DNA from: Planctomycetota bacterium
Lineage (GTDB): Bacteria; Planctomycetota; UBA8108; JACQVS01
Direction: 5' to 3'
NCBI GenBank assembly: GCA_028280485.1
Contig: JANQLS010000170.1
Location: forward strand, 1-50,691
DNA length: 50,691 nt
Shown: positions 34,397 to 44,310 of the stretch, piece after piece
Layout: the number at the start of each line of letters is the position of its first letter
How positions within the stretch are numbered: the stretch's first letter is position 1
Made by a program: the position numbers and the translations under genes
Notes under the pieces: generated by a model
Told to the model about the DNA's origin: nothing
The model's input: only the letters and a program-made list of their open reading frames with translations
Database searches by the model: none

Positions 34397-35870
34397 AACT
34401 CGTCCCAAACCCCAATGAAAAATTAAAACCATCTTCTGAAAAACCAAAGTCAGCCCTTAACAACGCGGTTCGCTCAAAGCTTGCTCTAAATCCAAATCCA
34501 TAACTCCACAAAATATCTTCATCCCAAACTTGTTCTAATCTCCGCCCTACTGAACCGGCCTCTACAAATAAAGCCATTCCAAATCTTTCAATACGAATAT
34601 AGTCGGTAAAGGCATACCCGCGAGGAATGATCCAAAAACGATATTCAGTACCCGCATGCCAGGCAGTGTGTCCCGTCCAGCGATTTCGGATAAAGCCCCT
34701 TAGAGTTTCACTTCCACCTAATGATGGTAAGGACCAAAAAGGTAAATTACCGACGGTGTCTGTAACAAAGACTGAAGCCGCTAACACATCCGTAGGTGGA
34801 TGCTCTTCGTCGGTATCCCCCCCCCTATGAAACATGGGAGGGAGCTTCAAGACGCCCGTGGCAAAGAAATGAACGAGGGCCCCGGCCTCGTAATGAGTTT
34901 GAACTGGCGCTGCGCGAACATTGACTCCCACCGCAAAACCATCGTAGGCATTGTGCTGGCTGTCTCGAGTGTCGTAGCGAAGCCCGCCCGAAACCCAAAG
35001 ACTATCGTGACGATCCCCTTCTTCAAACAGGACGGGAAAAACAACATCCGTCGTCGGTTCTGATTCAACTCGACCCGGGCCTAAGCTGTGGTGTTGGTAC
35101 GAGATTCCTAATCCCATCACAGGCGCATCTCCAGGATTGGGAAACGCGAGTTCAAATCCTCCCCCCACCTCGAAGACCTCATCGATGAAACTGGTCTCAT
35201 CGCTTTCTTTAGTCTCGGCTCCCAATCCGAAGAATCGTCTGGTTAAAGTTCGGGTATATCCGATTCGTCCCTTCACGAAGGACCGCTCTTCGAAGGCAAC
35301 ACCTCCCGTAGGAAGATCATCTTTTAAATCTTCATGGTAGAGCCAACGACTCCACGTCATCGCCGCAGCTTGTTGTCCTTCTGTGGTGTAGTAAGCAAAT
35401 GCGCCAGCAAACTCTCGCCTTCGCTTTCCTCTAAAATCAAAATCGGTGATCCCCACTCCACCTCCGGCACCCACATCACTTTCGAAGAAAAGTATGGGAG
35501 AAACAAAACTGGATACTAAAAATCGCTCGAAGAAGTTCCCTTCGATCACTCGGCCTTCAGGAATATAGCGCCAGCGTTCGGGATTGGAGATGTGATCTGG
35601 GAGTTTAATTTTAGGAATGCGACCACTGGGATCCATGCCCATCAGCGGGTCGTGATCGGAAAGAGCAGATTGTGGGTTGGGTTGGCCCCCTTTTGGCGGC
35701 TCTGAATTTGAATTGTCTCGAGGAACCTCATCAGCGATGGTGGTCGAGAAGAGAGGGAAAAGAACTCCCATCCCAAGGAGCATGAACCTAAGGACCATGA
35801 AGACGGGAAATCGAATCGAGCTACGGCCCGATCGAAGGGAGGAACAAGATGACTGTTCTGAACGATTCAT
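34392..35870 (-). CDS. Omp85-like outer-membrane beta-barrel protein
   Basis: A signal peptide (about residues 20-46, LLGMGVLFPLFSTTIADE) precedes a region of alternating beta strands. The C-terminal half shows Omp85 features: GGSETLRGF (the LRGF/Y motif of the lid loop), a late GFGFRASFERTALLRADFGFSEDGF strand pair and a terminal Phe. It lacks recognisable POTRA domains, so it resembles short surface-antigen D15 proteins more than BamA. The likely start is ATG 35870; a longer frame begins at 35930. It lies on the same strand as the T2SS genes, 129 nt past DUF2007, and may be co-transcribed. Its stop codon is inside a repeat. Confidence 0.78.
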   Translation of the reverse strand: MNRSEQSSCSSLRSGRSSIRFPVFMVLRFMLLGMGVLFPLFSTTIADEVPRDNSNSEPPKGGQPNPQSALSDHDPLMGMDPSGRIPKIKLPDHISNPERWRYIPEGRVIEGNFFERFLVSSFVSPILFFESDVGAGGGVGITDFDFRGKRRREFAGAFAYYTTEGQQAAAMTWSRWLYHEDLKDDLPTGGVAFEERSFVKGRIGYTRTLTRRFFGLGAETKESDETSFIDEVFEVGGGFELAFPNPGDAPVMGLGISYQHHSLGPGRVESEPTTDVVFPVLFEEGDRHDSLWVSGGLRYDTRDSQHNAYDGFAVGVNVRAAPVQTHYEAGALVHFFATGVLKLPPMFHRGGDTDEEHPPTDVLAASVFVTDTVGNLPFWSLPSLGGSETLRGFIRNRWTGHTAWHAGTEYRFWIIPRGYAFTDYIRIERFGMALFVEAGSVGRRLEQVWDEDILWSYGFGFRASFERTALLRADFGFSEDGFNFSLGFGTSF

Positions 35871-35999
35871 CTGAGTGTAGAATCCGTAAAGGTGGATGAA
35901 CTTCAATTTGAACTCTCGAACAGAGTTCACACAACAACGTATCTACATTATCGGCCAGATGTTCATCCATCCTTAAAAGATTACAAATTCACCATGAAT

Positions 36000-36284
36000 T
36001 CACTCATTCTCCCCAGAAAATCCCGATTCGGCACTCTCCTTTTCTTCATCTTCCAGCTCTTCATCCTCCATCGCCACCGACTGGCTCAGGATCTCCTCCG
36101 CTCGTTCGAGATCATCTTCATTGACAATCCAAACCTGGGGAGTCGTCTGGTAGGTGATTGGGATTTCCCCCAATACCGAATTGAGATTTTCATTCTGAAC
36201 GATCGCCGGAATCCCCTCAGCCTCCAGTCGATTCTTGACGATGTAGGCTTCCGGTAGAGTCCAACAAGAGTAAACCAGGATCAT
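36000..36284 (-). CDS. DUF2007 domain protein
   Basis: 94 residues. The first 70 match DUF2007: WTLPEAYIVKNRLEAEGIPAIVQNEN, then a strand and the VWIVNEDDLERAEEIL helix. This is a small alpha-beta fold sometimes called putative signal-transducing or PII-like. The tail is strongly acidic. ATG overlaps the gspD stop by one base (TAATG), so it is the last coupled gene of the T2SS operon. Its part in secretion is unknown. Confidence 0.85.
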   Translation of the reverse strand: MILVYSCWTLPEAYIVKNRLEAEGIPAIVQNENLNSVLGEIPITYQTTPQVWIVNEDDLERAEEILSQSVAMEDEELEDEEKESAESGFSGENE

Positions 36285-39211
36285 TAACTGTCCTTCTCAA
36301 GGAGTTCCAAGCGCTCCGTTTCGAGCTGCTTGTTCCACTGCTCGATCCTTGGAGTTTTCGCTTTTTCTTCTTCCATCAACTCCCGCACTTCATCGGGGGT
36401 CCGCGTGACTCGAGGCTTCAAGAAAACCATCAACTCGACTTCACGCTCGACATCTTCAGTTTTCTTGAAAAGGTAACCTAAGAGAGGGATGTCCCCCAGC
36501 AGAGGAACTTTACGCTCAACCTCACTCGTCTCTTTTTGAATGATTCCGCCAAGAATAAGCGTTTCTCCATCCTGGATGGTGAGGTCGGTACGATAGTTTC
36601 TTGTATCGATGATGGCACCACCAAAGAGTGTTTCGCCGGGACGTATTTGAGAAGATTCCACGCGCACTCTCAAGGCGACATCGCCATCGTCGTTGATATG
36701 AGGAGTCACCTCTAAGATGATTCCGACATCGATATAGCTAAAGCTATCACTTCGACCTCCTTCGGTCGTCGACAAACTACCCGAGATAAAGGGAACTCGA
36801 CTTCCAATGAAGAGCTTTCCACGCTCGTTATCAGCGACATTGATACGAGGTTCCGCTTTGACTTGAGCCGCCGCGTTTCTCTTCATGAATTGAACTAAGA
36901 TATCTAAGTTCGCACTTGTATCTAAAATTCCGGAACGCATGGCGTCTTGGAGAGCCGTACCGGCAAAGACCTCTGAAAACGAAGCCGTACCAGAACCTAA
37001 GAAAGACATATCCATGTCTTCTGAATCGAAAACCGCGTCTCCATTAGGCGACCAGCGTACGCCTAAACGATCTCTAAAATCGGAAGAGACCTCGATGATC
37101 GTCGCTTCGATCATCACCTGAGCGGTGGGAACATCGAGCTGATTGACGACATCCATGATTTCAGGAATGAGATGAGCATTGCAACTGATGAGAAGAGAGT
37201 TCGTTCTCGAATCGGGAACGACACGTACTTTTCCCACCAAGTCACTGACGGGTCGACTCACTTGACCGGATCTTCCTCCCCGCCGGTTGTTATTTTGAGC
37301 TGAACCCAACCAGGGGAAGTATTCCGCTTCCTGAACTTCTTCTTCGAGCTCAAAGGAAGTCGACCCAACCGGAAGGTTGTTGTTATTGTTCCGATTATTG
37401 TTGTTGTTTCGATTGGGTTGACGATTCGCTCCTTGTCGAGGAGGGGCTCCTGCACCCGCAAAGATGATATTGAGATTATTAGCCAAGGTGATCGCTTTGG
37501 CGTATTTCAATCGAATCATCCTTGTGGTATCGCCGGTTTCAGTGGGCTTATCCAATTGATTGATGATGTCTTGAACGGCCGCAAATGCTTCCTCTGAGTT
37601 TGCCGAGACAATCAAACTGTTCGTATAAAACTCACTGGTGACCCGAACCTTACCGTAGAGCTTACCGATATCACGATCTTCGTACTCGCGAGGTTCATCG
37701 TAGTAATAGTAACTTCGTTCACGACTTTTCTTTTGAAACAATTCGTCCAAGAGTTCTTCCACATCGAAGGCACTGACGTATTTCAATCTAAAGATTCGGG
37801 GAATGAGGGAACTAGATTCAACGGGATCGTCGAGGGCTTTGACCATCTTCTCCACTTCATCCAATGTCCCTTTGGGACCGATGATGATGACTGCGTTACG
37901 ACGACGTTCGGCAACGAAGCGTACTTTATCTTTATTTTTATTATTATCGTAAGCGTAACGGTAATAGTAGTAGCTACTCGATTCTCTCTCTTCGAAGAGG
38001 TCGCTCATATGCTGAGTGATCTCTTCACAATCAGCGTGCTCTAAGACCACTGACCGCATTTCTTGGTTCTTACCGTGAGGTAAATCTAAAGATTTGATGA
38101 CCTCTTGTATCGCTTTGTAGTTTTGTTCACTCGAAAGAATAATCAATTTGTTACTACGAGAGTGAGCCGAGATATCGATGTTATCCTTGACCGCTTTCCC
38201 GCGCATCTTCTGGAACATAGGAGAAAGTTCTCGCATCAGTTCCTCAGCATCGACATGTTCGAGTTCCAAGATCCGAACCATGACGTCTTTGGGTTTTTCT
38301 TTGTCTAAAGTTTCGAGTAACTTTTTAATCTCTTCGATCTTTGGCGGTGTCGCCGTCACGATGATGCGATTCGAGGTGGGATGAGCGATAAATTTGACTT
38401 TGCTGGCAGCAGCAACGGGAGGCTTGGGAGGTTGCTTGGGATTCCTCGGCTTAGGCGGAGTGATTCCTCCACCACCTCCAAAAACGGCAGTTAGAGTGGG
38501 GATGACCTCTTCGGCTTTGACGTGCTTCAATGTCAGGATTGCAGTGGTCGTATTTCCCGTATTTTGCAGATCTAATTGAGCGATCAGCTTATCCGCAAGC
38601 CCGACGTTGGTGGCAGTGTCGGTGATCATAATCGTTGAGTTGGCAGCGTCGACGTCGATCTTGGCCTTGGGAGAGAGTACCGTCTTGATTTTGGTTTGGA
38701 TCGAGGCGGGAGACACAAATTTCAGTTGGATCAATTTCACCACGATACGGTTACCGACGAGCTCGTCTTCACCGTTGACGAGTTCTGGCTGCATCTCTCG
38801 AGCTTTCGCTTCAGGGAGAATCATCAATATATTCCCTGTTTCGATAACGGTAAAGCCCTCTAAAGATAAAGCCTGGTAAACGAGGCGTAAGGCTTCTTTC
38901 TTGGGAATCTTTCCGGGACTTAGGATCGTCAGCTGACAATTGACGTCCTTATGTTTAACCACACTTTTTCCAGTGACCTTGGCAAACCAATTCACTAAAA
39001 AGTTGATATCGACACCTTCAAAACTCAATTGAATGGTGTCGTCTTTCTTAGCAGCCTCCTCCGAGTTTCCATCGGTCTTTTCAGCGTTCTCAGTACTATT
39101 GTTATCCTGGGCCAAGCTATAAACGGAGAAAAACATCATCAACATCAACACCATAACCGTTTGGAAGGCGCGTTGTTGAAGTTTAGAAAAGTGAAATGTA
39201 TTAAAGATCAT
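36284..39211 (-). CDS. gspD: T2SS secretin GspD with extended N1-repeat region
   Basis: Forms the outer-membrane gate of the type II secretion system. A signal segment (about 15-35) is followed by an N0 domain (about 55-130) and then about six N1-like (KH-type) repeats at about 155-215, 220-305, 308-378, 383-463, 467-555 and 560-695, each with an l-k-v-a...N...I pattern. The secretin domain follows (700-930) with VPFISGS, DVGIILEVTPHI, GGIIQKE and VPLLGDIPLLGYLFK. Usual GspD has three N1-like domains. Tyr-rich (YYYYRYAY) and Asn-rich loops interrupt some repeats. ATG 39211 is chosen for GGAG 9 nt upstream; a GTG at 39226 is in frame. It is preceded by gspC and coupled to DUF2007. Confidence 0.93.
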   Translation of the reverse strand: MIFNTFHFSKLQQRAFQTVMVLMLMMFFSVYSLAQDNNSTENAEKTDGNSEEAAKKDDTIQLSFEGVDINFLVNWFAKVTGKSVVKHKDVNCQLTILSPGKIPKKEALRLVYQALSLEGFTVIETGNILMILPEAKAREMQPELVNGEDELVGNRIVVKLIQLKFVSPASIQTKIKTVLSPKAKIDVDAANSTIMITDTATNVGLADKLIAQLDLQNTGNTTTAILTLKHVKAEEVIPTLTAVFGGGGGITPPKPRNPKQPPKPPVAAASKVKFIAHPTSNRIIVTATPPKIEEIKKLLETLDKEKPKDVMVRILELEHVDAEELMRELSPMFQKMRGKAVKDNIDISAHSRSNKLIILSSEQNYKAIQEVIKSLDLPHGKNQEMRSVVLEHADCEEITQHMSDLFEERESSSYYYYRYAYDNNKNKDKVRFVAERRRNAVIIIGPKGTLDEVEKMVKALDDPVESSSLIPRIFRLKYVSAFDVEELLDELFQKKSRERSYYYYDEPREYEDRDIGKLYGKVRVTSEFYTNSLIVSANSEEAFAAVQDIINQLDKPTETGDTTRMIRLKYAKAITLANNLNIIFAGAGAPPRQGANRQPNRNNNNNRNNNNNLPVGSTSFELEEEVQEAEYFPWLGSAQNNNRRGGRSGQVSRPVSDLVGKVRVVPDSRTNSLLISCNAHLIPEIMDVVNQLDVPTAQVMIEATIIEVSSDFRDRLGVRWSPNGDAVFDSEDMDMSFLGSGTASFSEVFAGTALQDAMRSGILDTSANLDILVQFMKRNAAAQVKAEPRINVADNERGKLFIGSRVPFISGSLSTTEGGRSDSFSYIDVGIILEVTPHINDDGDVALRVRVESSQIRPGETLFGGAIIDTRNYRTDLTIQDGETLILGGIIQKETSEVERKVPLLGDIPLLGYLFKKTEDVEREVELMVFLKPRVTRTPDEVRELMEEEKAKTPRIEQWNKQLETERLELLEKDS

Positions 39212-39255
39212 ATTTAAGCGCTCCACGCTTTTTAATTCATCGATTCAATAGAAAA

Positions 39256-39741
39256 TCACTGCGATTCAATACCACTGAAGATCGTCAGATCGTGAGTTGC
39301 CCCTCCGAACTCGATCTTGGCCCTATTGATTCCAATTTCGATAACTTTGATTCCATTCTTCTCTTCTTTTTCAACCAACCAATGAGTTTCACCTTCGAGT
39401 CGAAGTAAAGCTCCAGGTTGACCATCTCGATCCAGCAATCCAATTAATTTGGGTGGCTTGATCTCTTTCTTTTCTGGCGGAGGTGGTGGCGGCTCAGCTC
39501 CAAAAATCTTGCTGGTCACCAGAACTTTTAATGCCGCAGAATCTTCTCTTTTGACCTCTTCTTTCGGTTCACCCTTAGGGAAAGAATCTTTTTTTTGATT
39601 CGGGTCGAAAGTCAGTTGAATCTCTTCTGAATCCGAGGAGGTCGCGTACATCTTGCTGATTTTGAACACTTGAAAGCCAACGAAGGCGAACAAACCCAGA
39701 CAGAGAATTTTCAGTATGCGGGTCATGCTATCAGGCATCAC
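39256..39741 (-). CDS. gspC: T2SS GspC-like inner-membrane clamp protein
   Basis: 161 residues: an N-terminal helix (about 9-28), a charged linker, a Pro run (PPPPPP), then a small beta domain (GALLRLEGETHWLVEKEEKNGIKVIEIGINRAKIEF) like the HR domain of GspC or the PilP core. It should bridge the inner-membrane platform and the secretin N0 domain. There is no PDZ domain, unlike longer GspC. It overlaps gspM by 11 nt. PilP is the alternative name; position just before gspD supports either. Confidence 0.7.
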   Translation of the reverse strand: MMPDSMTRILKILCLGLFAFVGFQVFKISKMYATSSDSEEIQLTFDPNQKKDSFPKGEPKEEVKREDSAALKVLVTSKIFGAEPPPPPPEKKEIKPPKLIGLLDRDGQPGALLRLEGETHWLVEKEEKNGIKVIEIGINRAKIEFGGATHDLTIFSGIESQ

Positions 39742-40294
39742 TCGATCCCCCTTCCTGAAGAAGTTGGGACTCGAGAACTCCTAAATGGATAGTGAGCTCA
39801 GCGTGTCCTGGAGTCGCACTGTCTCTTTGAAACTCCAAGCGACGAAGAACGATGGGCTGGGGAGCAGCCTCCAATCGTTCGGCGAATCGAGACAAGGAAG
39901 ACAAGCTTCCTTTTCCTGATATATTGAGCCTCAAAGCTTCGCCCGAACCCTGGCGACTAGAAAGCTCAGTGTGAGGACCTAAATGAATCCCCAACTCACC
40001 GGCAATCTTTTCGATTGAGGTGAGGGTCGCCGCCACCAAACTTTTCCCTTGAGGTGAGGAACTCGCCTTGGGAACGCTCAATTCGTTCTCTAATTTCACT
40101 AAGAGCTCACGATCGATCTTCGTTCGTTCACTCGACAACTTCAATCCGTCGAGTTCCTGTTCTAATCCCTCGACTTCTAATCGTTTTTCTTGGATCCATT
40201 TGTAACCCTGAAGTCCCCCGTAGATGACGAGGTAAGCTCCTAAGAAAATGGCCGCTAAACGAATCGTTCGCTTTTCTCTATCAGAAATATTCAT
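39731..40294 (-). CDS. gspM: T2SS GspM/PilO-like protein
   Basis: 187 residues: a short cytoplasmic start, one helix (about 12-30), a coiled coil (33-70) and a periplasmic ferredoxin-like domain. It partners GspL in the platform. It starts 2 nt after the end of gspL. Assigned by layout and position, as sequence is weakly conserved in this family. Confidence 0.75.
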   Translation of the reverse strand: MNISDREKRTIRLAAIFLGAYLVIYGGLQGYKWIQEKRLEVEGLEQELDGLKLSSERTKIDRELLVKLENELSVPKASSSPQGKSLVAATLTSIEKIAGELGIHLGPHTELSSRQGSGEALRLNISGKGSLSSLSRFAERLEAAPQPIVLRRLEFQRDSATPGHAELTIHLGVLESQLLQEGGSSDA

Positions 40295-40296
40295 GC

Positions 40297-42027
40297 TTAG
40301 CTTCCTCCCTCTTTGGTTTTGGACTCAGGATTCGGCTTATGGGAGAGCTCTTCATTGGCTTTTGCTTTTACGGGTTCAGTTTCTTTATCTGAGGCCTCTT
40401 CCTTGGTTTGTTCTTCTTTAGAGCCCTCTTTTACGACTTCACTTTTTGAGTTTTCTTTACTGTTTTCCGATTCCTTCGATTCCTTCGCGTCCTCGACTTG
40501 AATCTTCTGGAAATCGGTCAAGGTTTTTCCCGGGAGGGCTACGACTGTCATGCGGTACTGAAAGCTGTCTTTATGAACCGTAAGATTCATTAAGATCTTT
40601 TGTTCGAACAACCCACAATGACTGAGCTGAGCTCTAAATTGGTTGGCTTGGGCGCGAGAAGAAGCTGTGCCGTCTAATGAAACCTGACCGTCCTCATCTA
40701 AAGTGAGGTTGTTGATCAAAATGCCTTCAGGGCTGGCTTTTGAAACGGCTGCGATCAAGTCTAAAGCTTTTACTTTCTTACGCTCCGCTCTCAAACGCTT
40801 TAAAAAACTTAAACGGTTTTGATCCTCATTCGAAAGAGAGAAGGATGAGTTCTTCGCATCTTCGATTTGCTTTTCGAGGGCTCCCCGCTTAAACAAGGGC
40901 TCCGCCCAGTGCAAGCCTAAGGCGACCAGGGCAAGGGCCACACCAGTGAGAAGCCAGGGCATCGCTCGAGTAGGAGTCGATTGACCTTGTTGCTCCGTTA
41001 AGGATCCAGTGTCGAGTAAAGCTAAGTTCGAGAGATCCGAGTTTTGTTGAATCCGTTCGAGGGCACGGAGATTGGGAGTCGTTCCTTTTTTCAATGGGAT
41101 TTCCAGGACTTCACTTTGGAACTCACGCGCAGGACTTAAATTTAATCCTTCTTTAAAACCCGGGATATGAGTAGCCTCACCATTGAGAAAAAGCTTCCAG
41201 TCTTGAAGAGGAGCTAATTCTTTAGAGGCCGCTTCCTGTTCGAATGCGCTGTGAATCAAACTCCCCAATTTTTGGACTTCCGACTTCAAGCCAGCTCTTA
41301 AGTGATCTTCGGTATTGGCTTCGAAAGATTCAGGAATCGTGACGGCCCCATTCCAACTTCTTCTTAATGAGACGGCTTCCGGCCAGGACATGCCCAAGGT
41401 ATCGACCACTACGGAGTCGATTCGGTTTTCACCCCAGGATAACTCCTTTAAAACGACCGGCCGTCCCTCTTTGACGATAACCAATTCGCTAGTCTTCGAG
41501 CCGACATCGATATAGGCGAAGTTGTTTGCCTTAGATCTCAATGCCGATCCAACGATCACTCCCCCAATACAAAAGACGGGTGCGAATCCACAAGAGTTGA
41601 GAAGAGTTTGAATTTCTTCAACGTTCCGTTTTCTGAGTACGACAACCGAGACTTCCATCTGCCCCTCAGAACTCTGAGGACCGATGATGGATCCGAAGAG
41701 AAACTCATCGGCAGAGATGGGGAGATCGCGTTCGAGTTGAAGAGAGATCAATTGCTTCAACTCTTCAGCTCCACACTGGGGTAAACGGTAAGTTCGCAGA
41801 CTAGCTCCACGAGAAGGGAGAACACACAGAAGAGGCTTTAAAGCTTTGGTCGACGACCGACTCCAAGGCTCTAAGGCCTCCAGAATCTCGCGGCGCGATT
41901 TTTCGGTGAGGCGGCCATCTTCATCTCGATTGAGAGCCACTTCGATCCCAGTGCCTCCATCTTTTATCGATAGAGTCTGAGTTCCAAACTCAAGCTTTAA
42001 CTTCTGAGCTTTAAGTGAGTTTTTCAT
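40297..42027 (-). CDS. gspL: T2SS GspL (PilM/PilN-like fusion) with charged tail
   Basis: 576 residues. An actin-like cytoplasmic domain (about 1-340; NNFAYIDVGSKTSELVIVKEG is its phosphate-loop-like segment) recruits GspE. One helix (about 355-378, LLTGVALALVALGLHW) is followed by a PilN-like periplasmic domain to about 500. The last 75 residues are almost entirely Lys, Glu and Ser, a low-complexity tail not usual for GspL. ATG 42027 is 2 nt after the gspK stop; a TTG at 42033 would overlap it. Confidence 0.87.
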   Translation of the reverse strand: MKNSLKAQKLKLEFGTQTLSIKDGGTGIEVALNRDEDGRLTEKSRREILEALEPWSRSSTKALKPLLCVLPSRGASLRTYRLPQCGAEELKQLISLQLERDLPISADEFLFGSIIGPQSSEGQMEVSVVVLRKRNVEEIQTLLNSCGFAPVFCIGGVIVGSALRSKANNFAYIDVGSKTSELVIVKEGRPVVLKELSWGENRIDSVVVDTLGMSWPEAVSLRRSWNGAVTIPESFEANTEDHLRAGLKSEVQKLGSLIHSAFEQEAASKELAPLQDWKLFLNGEATHIPGFKEGLNLSPAREFQSEVLEIPLKKGTTPNLRALERIQQNSDLSNLALLDTGSLTEQQGQSTPTRAMPWLLTGVALALVALGLHWAEPLFKRGALEKQIEDAKNSSFSLSNEDQNRLSFLKRLRAERKKVKALDLIAAVSKASPEGILINNLTLDEDGQVSLDGTASSRAQANQFRAQLSHCGLFEQKILMNLTVHKDSFQYRMTVVALPGKTLTDFQKIQVEDAKESKESENSKENSKSEVVKEGSKEEQTKEEASDKETEPVKAKANEELSHKPNPESKTKEGGS

Positions 42028-42029
42028 CT

Positions 42030-43499
42030 TCAAGGATCTTCTCGGTAGTAAATGGTGTCAAAGTCAAGGAGTCCCATCCGTACCACAACTTCCACGCGTC
42101 GCCGTACGCCAGTAGCGGGCAATTTTCCCTCACTCACGATGCGATAGGTCGCGGGTCGAACACATAAGTAGTTGACGACTTGTTTAAAAATCTCCGCATC
42201 GACTCCCGGGACATCGAGCAATTCTCCGATCTTCCGGAATCCCCCCCGGCTTTTTCGGTAAATGACGATACTCTCGGCGGTCTCATCATCGATTCCTGGC
42301 ACACTCGCCAAGACCATCATATCTGCTTGGTTGATGTCAATCACACCCACCCTCGAGCGGCCGGTGCCTACGGTAATCCGATCCGAGATGCGGATGAACA
42401 AGTTCTCATCGATCAAAAGCTCCCCACTCCCTCCCGAGTTGTTGTTATTGGGATTGGGTTGGCTTCCTCGGAAATTGATAGGAGGTTGATTCGGTTGGAG
42501 TTCCCCTCCCTCATTCCCTCCGTTGTTAGAATTATTATTGTTGTTGGATCTCTCGTTCTCCTCAGAGACGGTCGTCGTATCTAAGAGATTACCGATCGTT
42601 TTGTATTCGTTCTTACTTCGATAAGCGACAATCGCTTGTGCGAGTTCAATCGAAATATTGGGGAGTTCTGCTAACTCCTCCGCAGAGGCTCCTTGAATAT
42701 CCACACGCTCCTTGCCTCGAGCATCGACGTTTTCGACTTCCGAGTTGGTTGTCAACCATTGAGCAATTCCCCGATCCAACCGGCCATCTTGATTGTCGGG
42801 GGGATAAGATTGTTCTCCATCATCTTCACTGGGATCTAAAACATTATTGGCGTTGTGATCCTCACCAAAGAGGAATCTCTCGTTGATCCCTCGAACGGAT
42901 AAGAGCTCCCTTAGGCTAGTGAAGGGTTTGTTGGCAATTTTATAGGGCGTGGGGATAGCGAGGTAAAAATCAGCTTCAGCCCCCCCGCGTTCGTGCACCT
43001 TCGAATCTTCATCTCGCCAATCGATGATCGCGGCAGCGATATCCATGGTCATTCCGGGTAACCGCATGAATTGATCGAAAGAAGCGGTATTGACATTGAG
43101 CTTGGCTTCTTCAGCCTGAATCCCGAATTTTCTATCCGTAGCTTTGAATCCCTCTTGATCGGGATAAAACAAACTGAATTCACCGCGACCAAAGCGCACC
43201 TCTTTAAACTTAGAATCATCTTCATCTAGAGTTGAATTGTAGTTCTCTCCCTGGGTCTCTCGATCCAGTTTCTCTTGGTAGATCTCGGCTTTCGCCTGCT
43301 CAATTCCGGCGAGCGCTAAATAGTAAGCTTGTTTAGAGTCAGCGTAGTTTTTAGCGATGCGAAGCTCATTCCGCCCCATATCGAGAAGAGAGTAGACGAC
43401 GATTGAAAGGATCGCTACCGTCCATAAAACGACGATGAGCGCTGAGCCCTTTCGCTTTTCGAGGTAAAAACTAGATGGTCGAGAAAGAGTCATTTTCAT
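42030..43499 (-). CDS. gspK: T2SS minor pseudopilin GspK
   Basis: 489 residues. The prepilin cleavage site is Gly18-Ser19 (KG-SALIVVLW), with no Glu at +5, as is usual for GspK. The large alpha domain holds helix-hairpin-helix elements (ASAEELAELPNISIELAQAIVAYR and VLASVPGIDDETAESIVIYR). Asn/Gly-rich low complexity is present around residues 315-355. GspK caps the pseudopilus tip with GspI and GspJ. It is longer than the usual 320 or so residues, with a second HhH pair. The start overlaps the gspJ stop as ATGA. Confidence 0.92.
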   Translation of the reverse strand: MKMTLSRPSSFYLEKRKGSALIVVLWTVAILSIVVYSLLDMGRNELRIAKNYADSKQAYYLALAGIEQAKAEIYQEKLDRETQGENYNSTLDEDDSKFKEVRFGRGEFSLFYPDQEGFKATDRKFGIQAEEAKLNVNTASFDQFMRLPGMTMDIAAAIIDWRDEDSKVHERGGAEADFYLAIPTPYKIANKPFTSLRELLSVRGINERFLFGEDHNANNVLDPSEDDGEQSYPPDNQDGRLDRGIAQWLTTNSEVENVDARGKERVDIQGASAEELAELPNISIELAQAIVAYRSKNEYKTIGNLLDTTTVSEENERSNNNNNSNNGGNEGGELQPNQPPINFRGSQPNPNNNNSGGSGELLIDENLFIRISDRITVGTGRSRVGVIDINQADMMVLASVPGIDDETAESIVIYRKSRGGFRKIGELLDVPGVDAEIFKQVVNYLCVRPATYRIVSEGKLPATGVRRRVEVVVRMGLLDFDTIYYREDP

Positions 43500-44308
43500 T
43501 TCTCCCCCTCGTCATTTTCAGAATCCGCATTGTCGGGATCCAAGTTGGGAGTAGAAAACGATGATCCCCAACGCGTCCATTCGGCATTAACTAAATGAAC
43601 GATCGTTTCAAAACTCATCGGTTTGAGGTCAGGGTCGGTCGTTCCCTTTCGAACATCGATCTCTCGATTCACATCCAAAATTAAGGTCACTCTCACCGCG
43701 TCCGGCATGCCGGTCAAATTCCCGGCCAAAAGACTACGCTCGGTTTCTTCAACCACCCTTTGTCTCTGTCTTCCCCAAAAGTCGTACCAGGAAAAGCCAT
43801 CGTAGTACTCCAGGGAGAACCCTTTGACCCCATTGATCACTTGCTCCCGGAACCCACCTTCTAAGGGAAAATCATCAACCGTGGGATCCGTTCGTCGATA
43901 AAGCGCGTATCCTTTTCCATCACGAGCCTTATCAACAAAGTAACTCACTTCACAGAGATCTCTTTCACCCGGGGCTTGAGGATCGAAGTTGCGTGTCGCG
44001 AAATCTAAGTTGTCAGCCGGAATGTCCCCGAGTTCTCGATCCATACCGACGAATTCAAAATCCTCGGAAAGCGGTACGGCATCTCGAAGGTCTCTCTCGA
44101 TTAAACGCATCGTAGTTCGAGCCGTCTGAAGGAGCTCCGCATGGGACTCGACGATTTCACGACTCTTTAATCCGCTGATCAAACTCGCCCCCGCAGCCCC
44201 TGCGATGATGGAAACGATCACCACTCCGACTAAGAGTTCGATCAGGGTTAAACCCTTGCTTTGATGTTGAAAGCATTGAATTAAAGAACGACTTTGCCAC
44301 TGTTGCAT
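43496..44308 (-). CDS. gspJ: T2SS minor pseudopilin GspJ
   Basis: 270 residues. Prepilin site Gly19-Leu20 followed by LTLIELLVGVVIVSII, with Glu at +5. The beta-rich C-terminal domain has RTTMRLIERDLRDAVPL after the helix, typical of GspJ. It forms the tip complex with GspI and GspK. It starts 2 nt after gspI ends. Confidence 0.9.
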   Translation of the reverse strand: MQQWQSRSLIQCFQHQSKGLTLIELLVGVVIVSIIAGAAGASLISGLKSREIVESHAELLQTARTTMRLIERDLRDAVPLSEDFEFVGMDRELGDIPADNLDFATRNFDPQAPGERDLCEVSYFVDKARDGKGYALYRRTDPTVDDFPLEGGFREQVINGVKGFSLEYYDGFSWYDFWGRQRQRVVEETERSLLAGNLTGMPDAVRVTLILDVNREIDVRKGTTDPDLKPMSFETIVHLVNAEWTRWGSSFSTPNLDPDNADSENDEGEK

Positions 44309-44310
44309 GA

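Noticed and set aside
34208..34426. 72-codon plus-strand frame
   Set aside because: It consists of the 114-bp repeat read twice.
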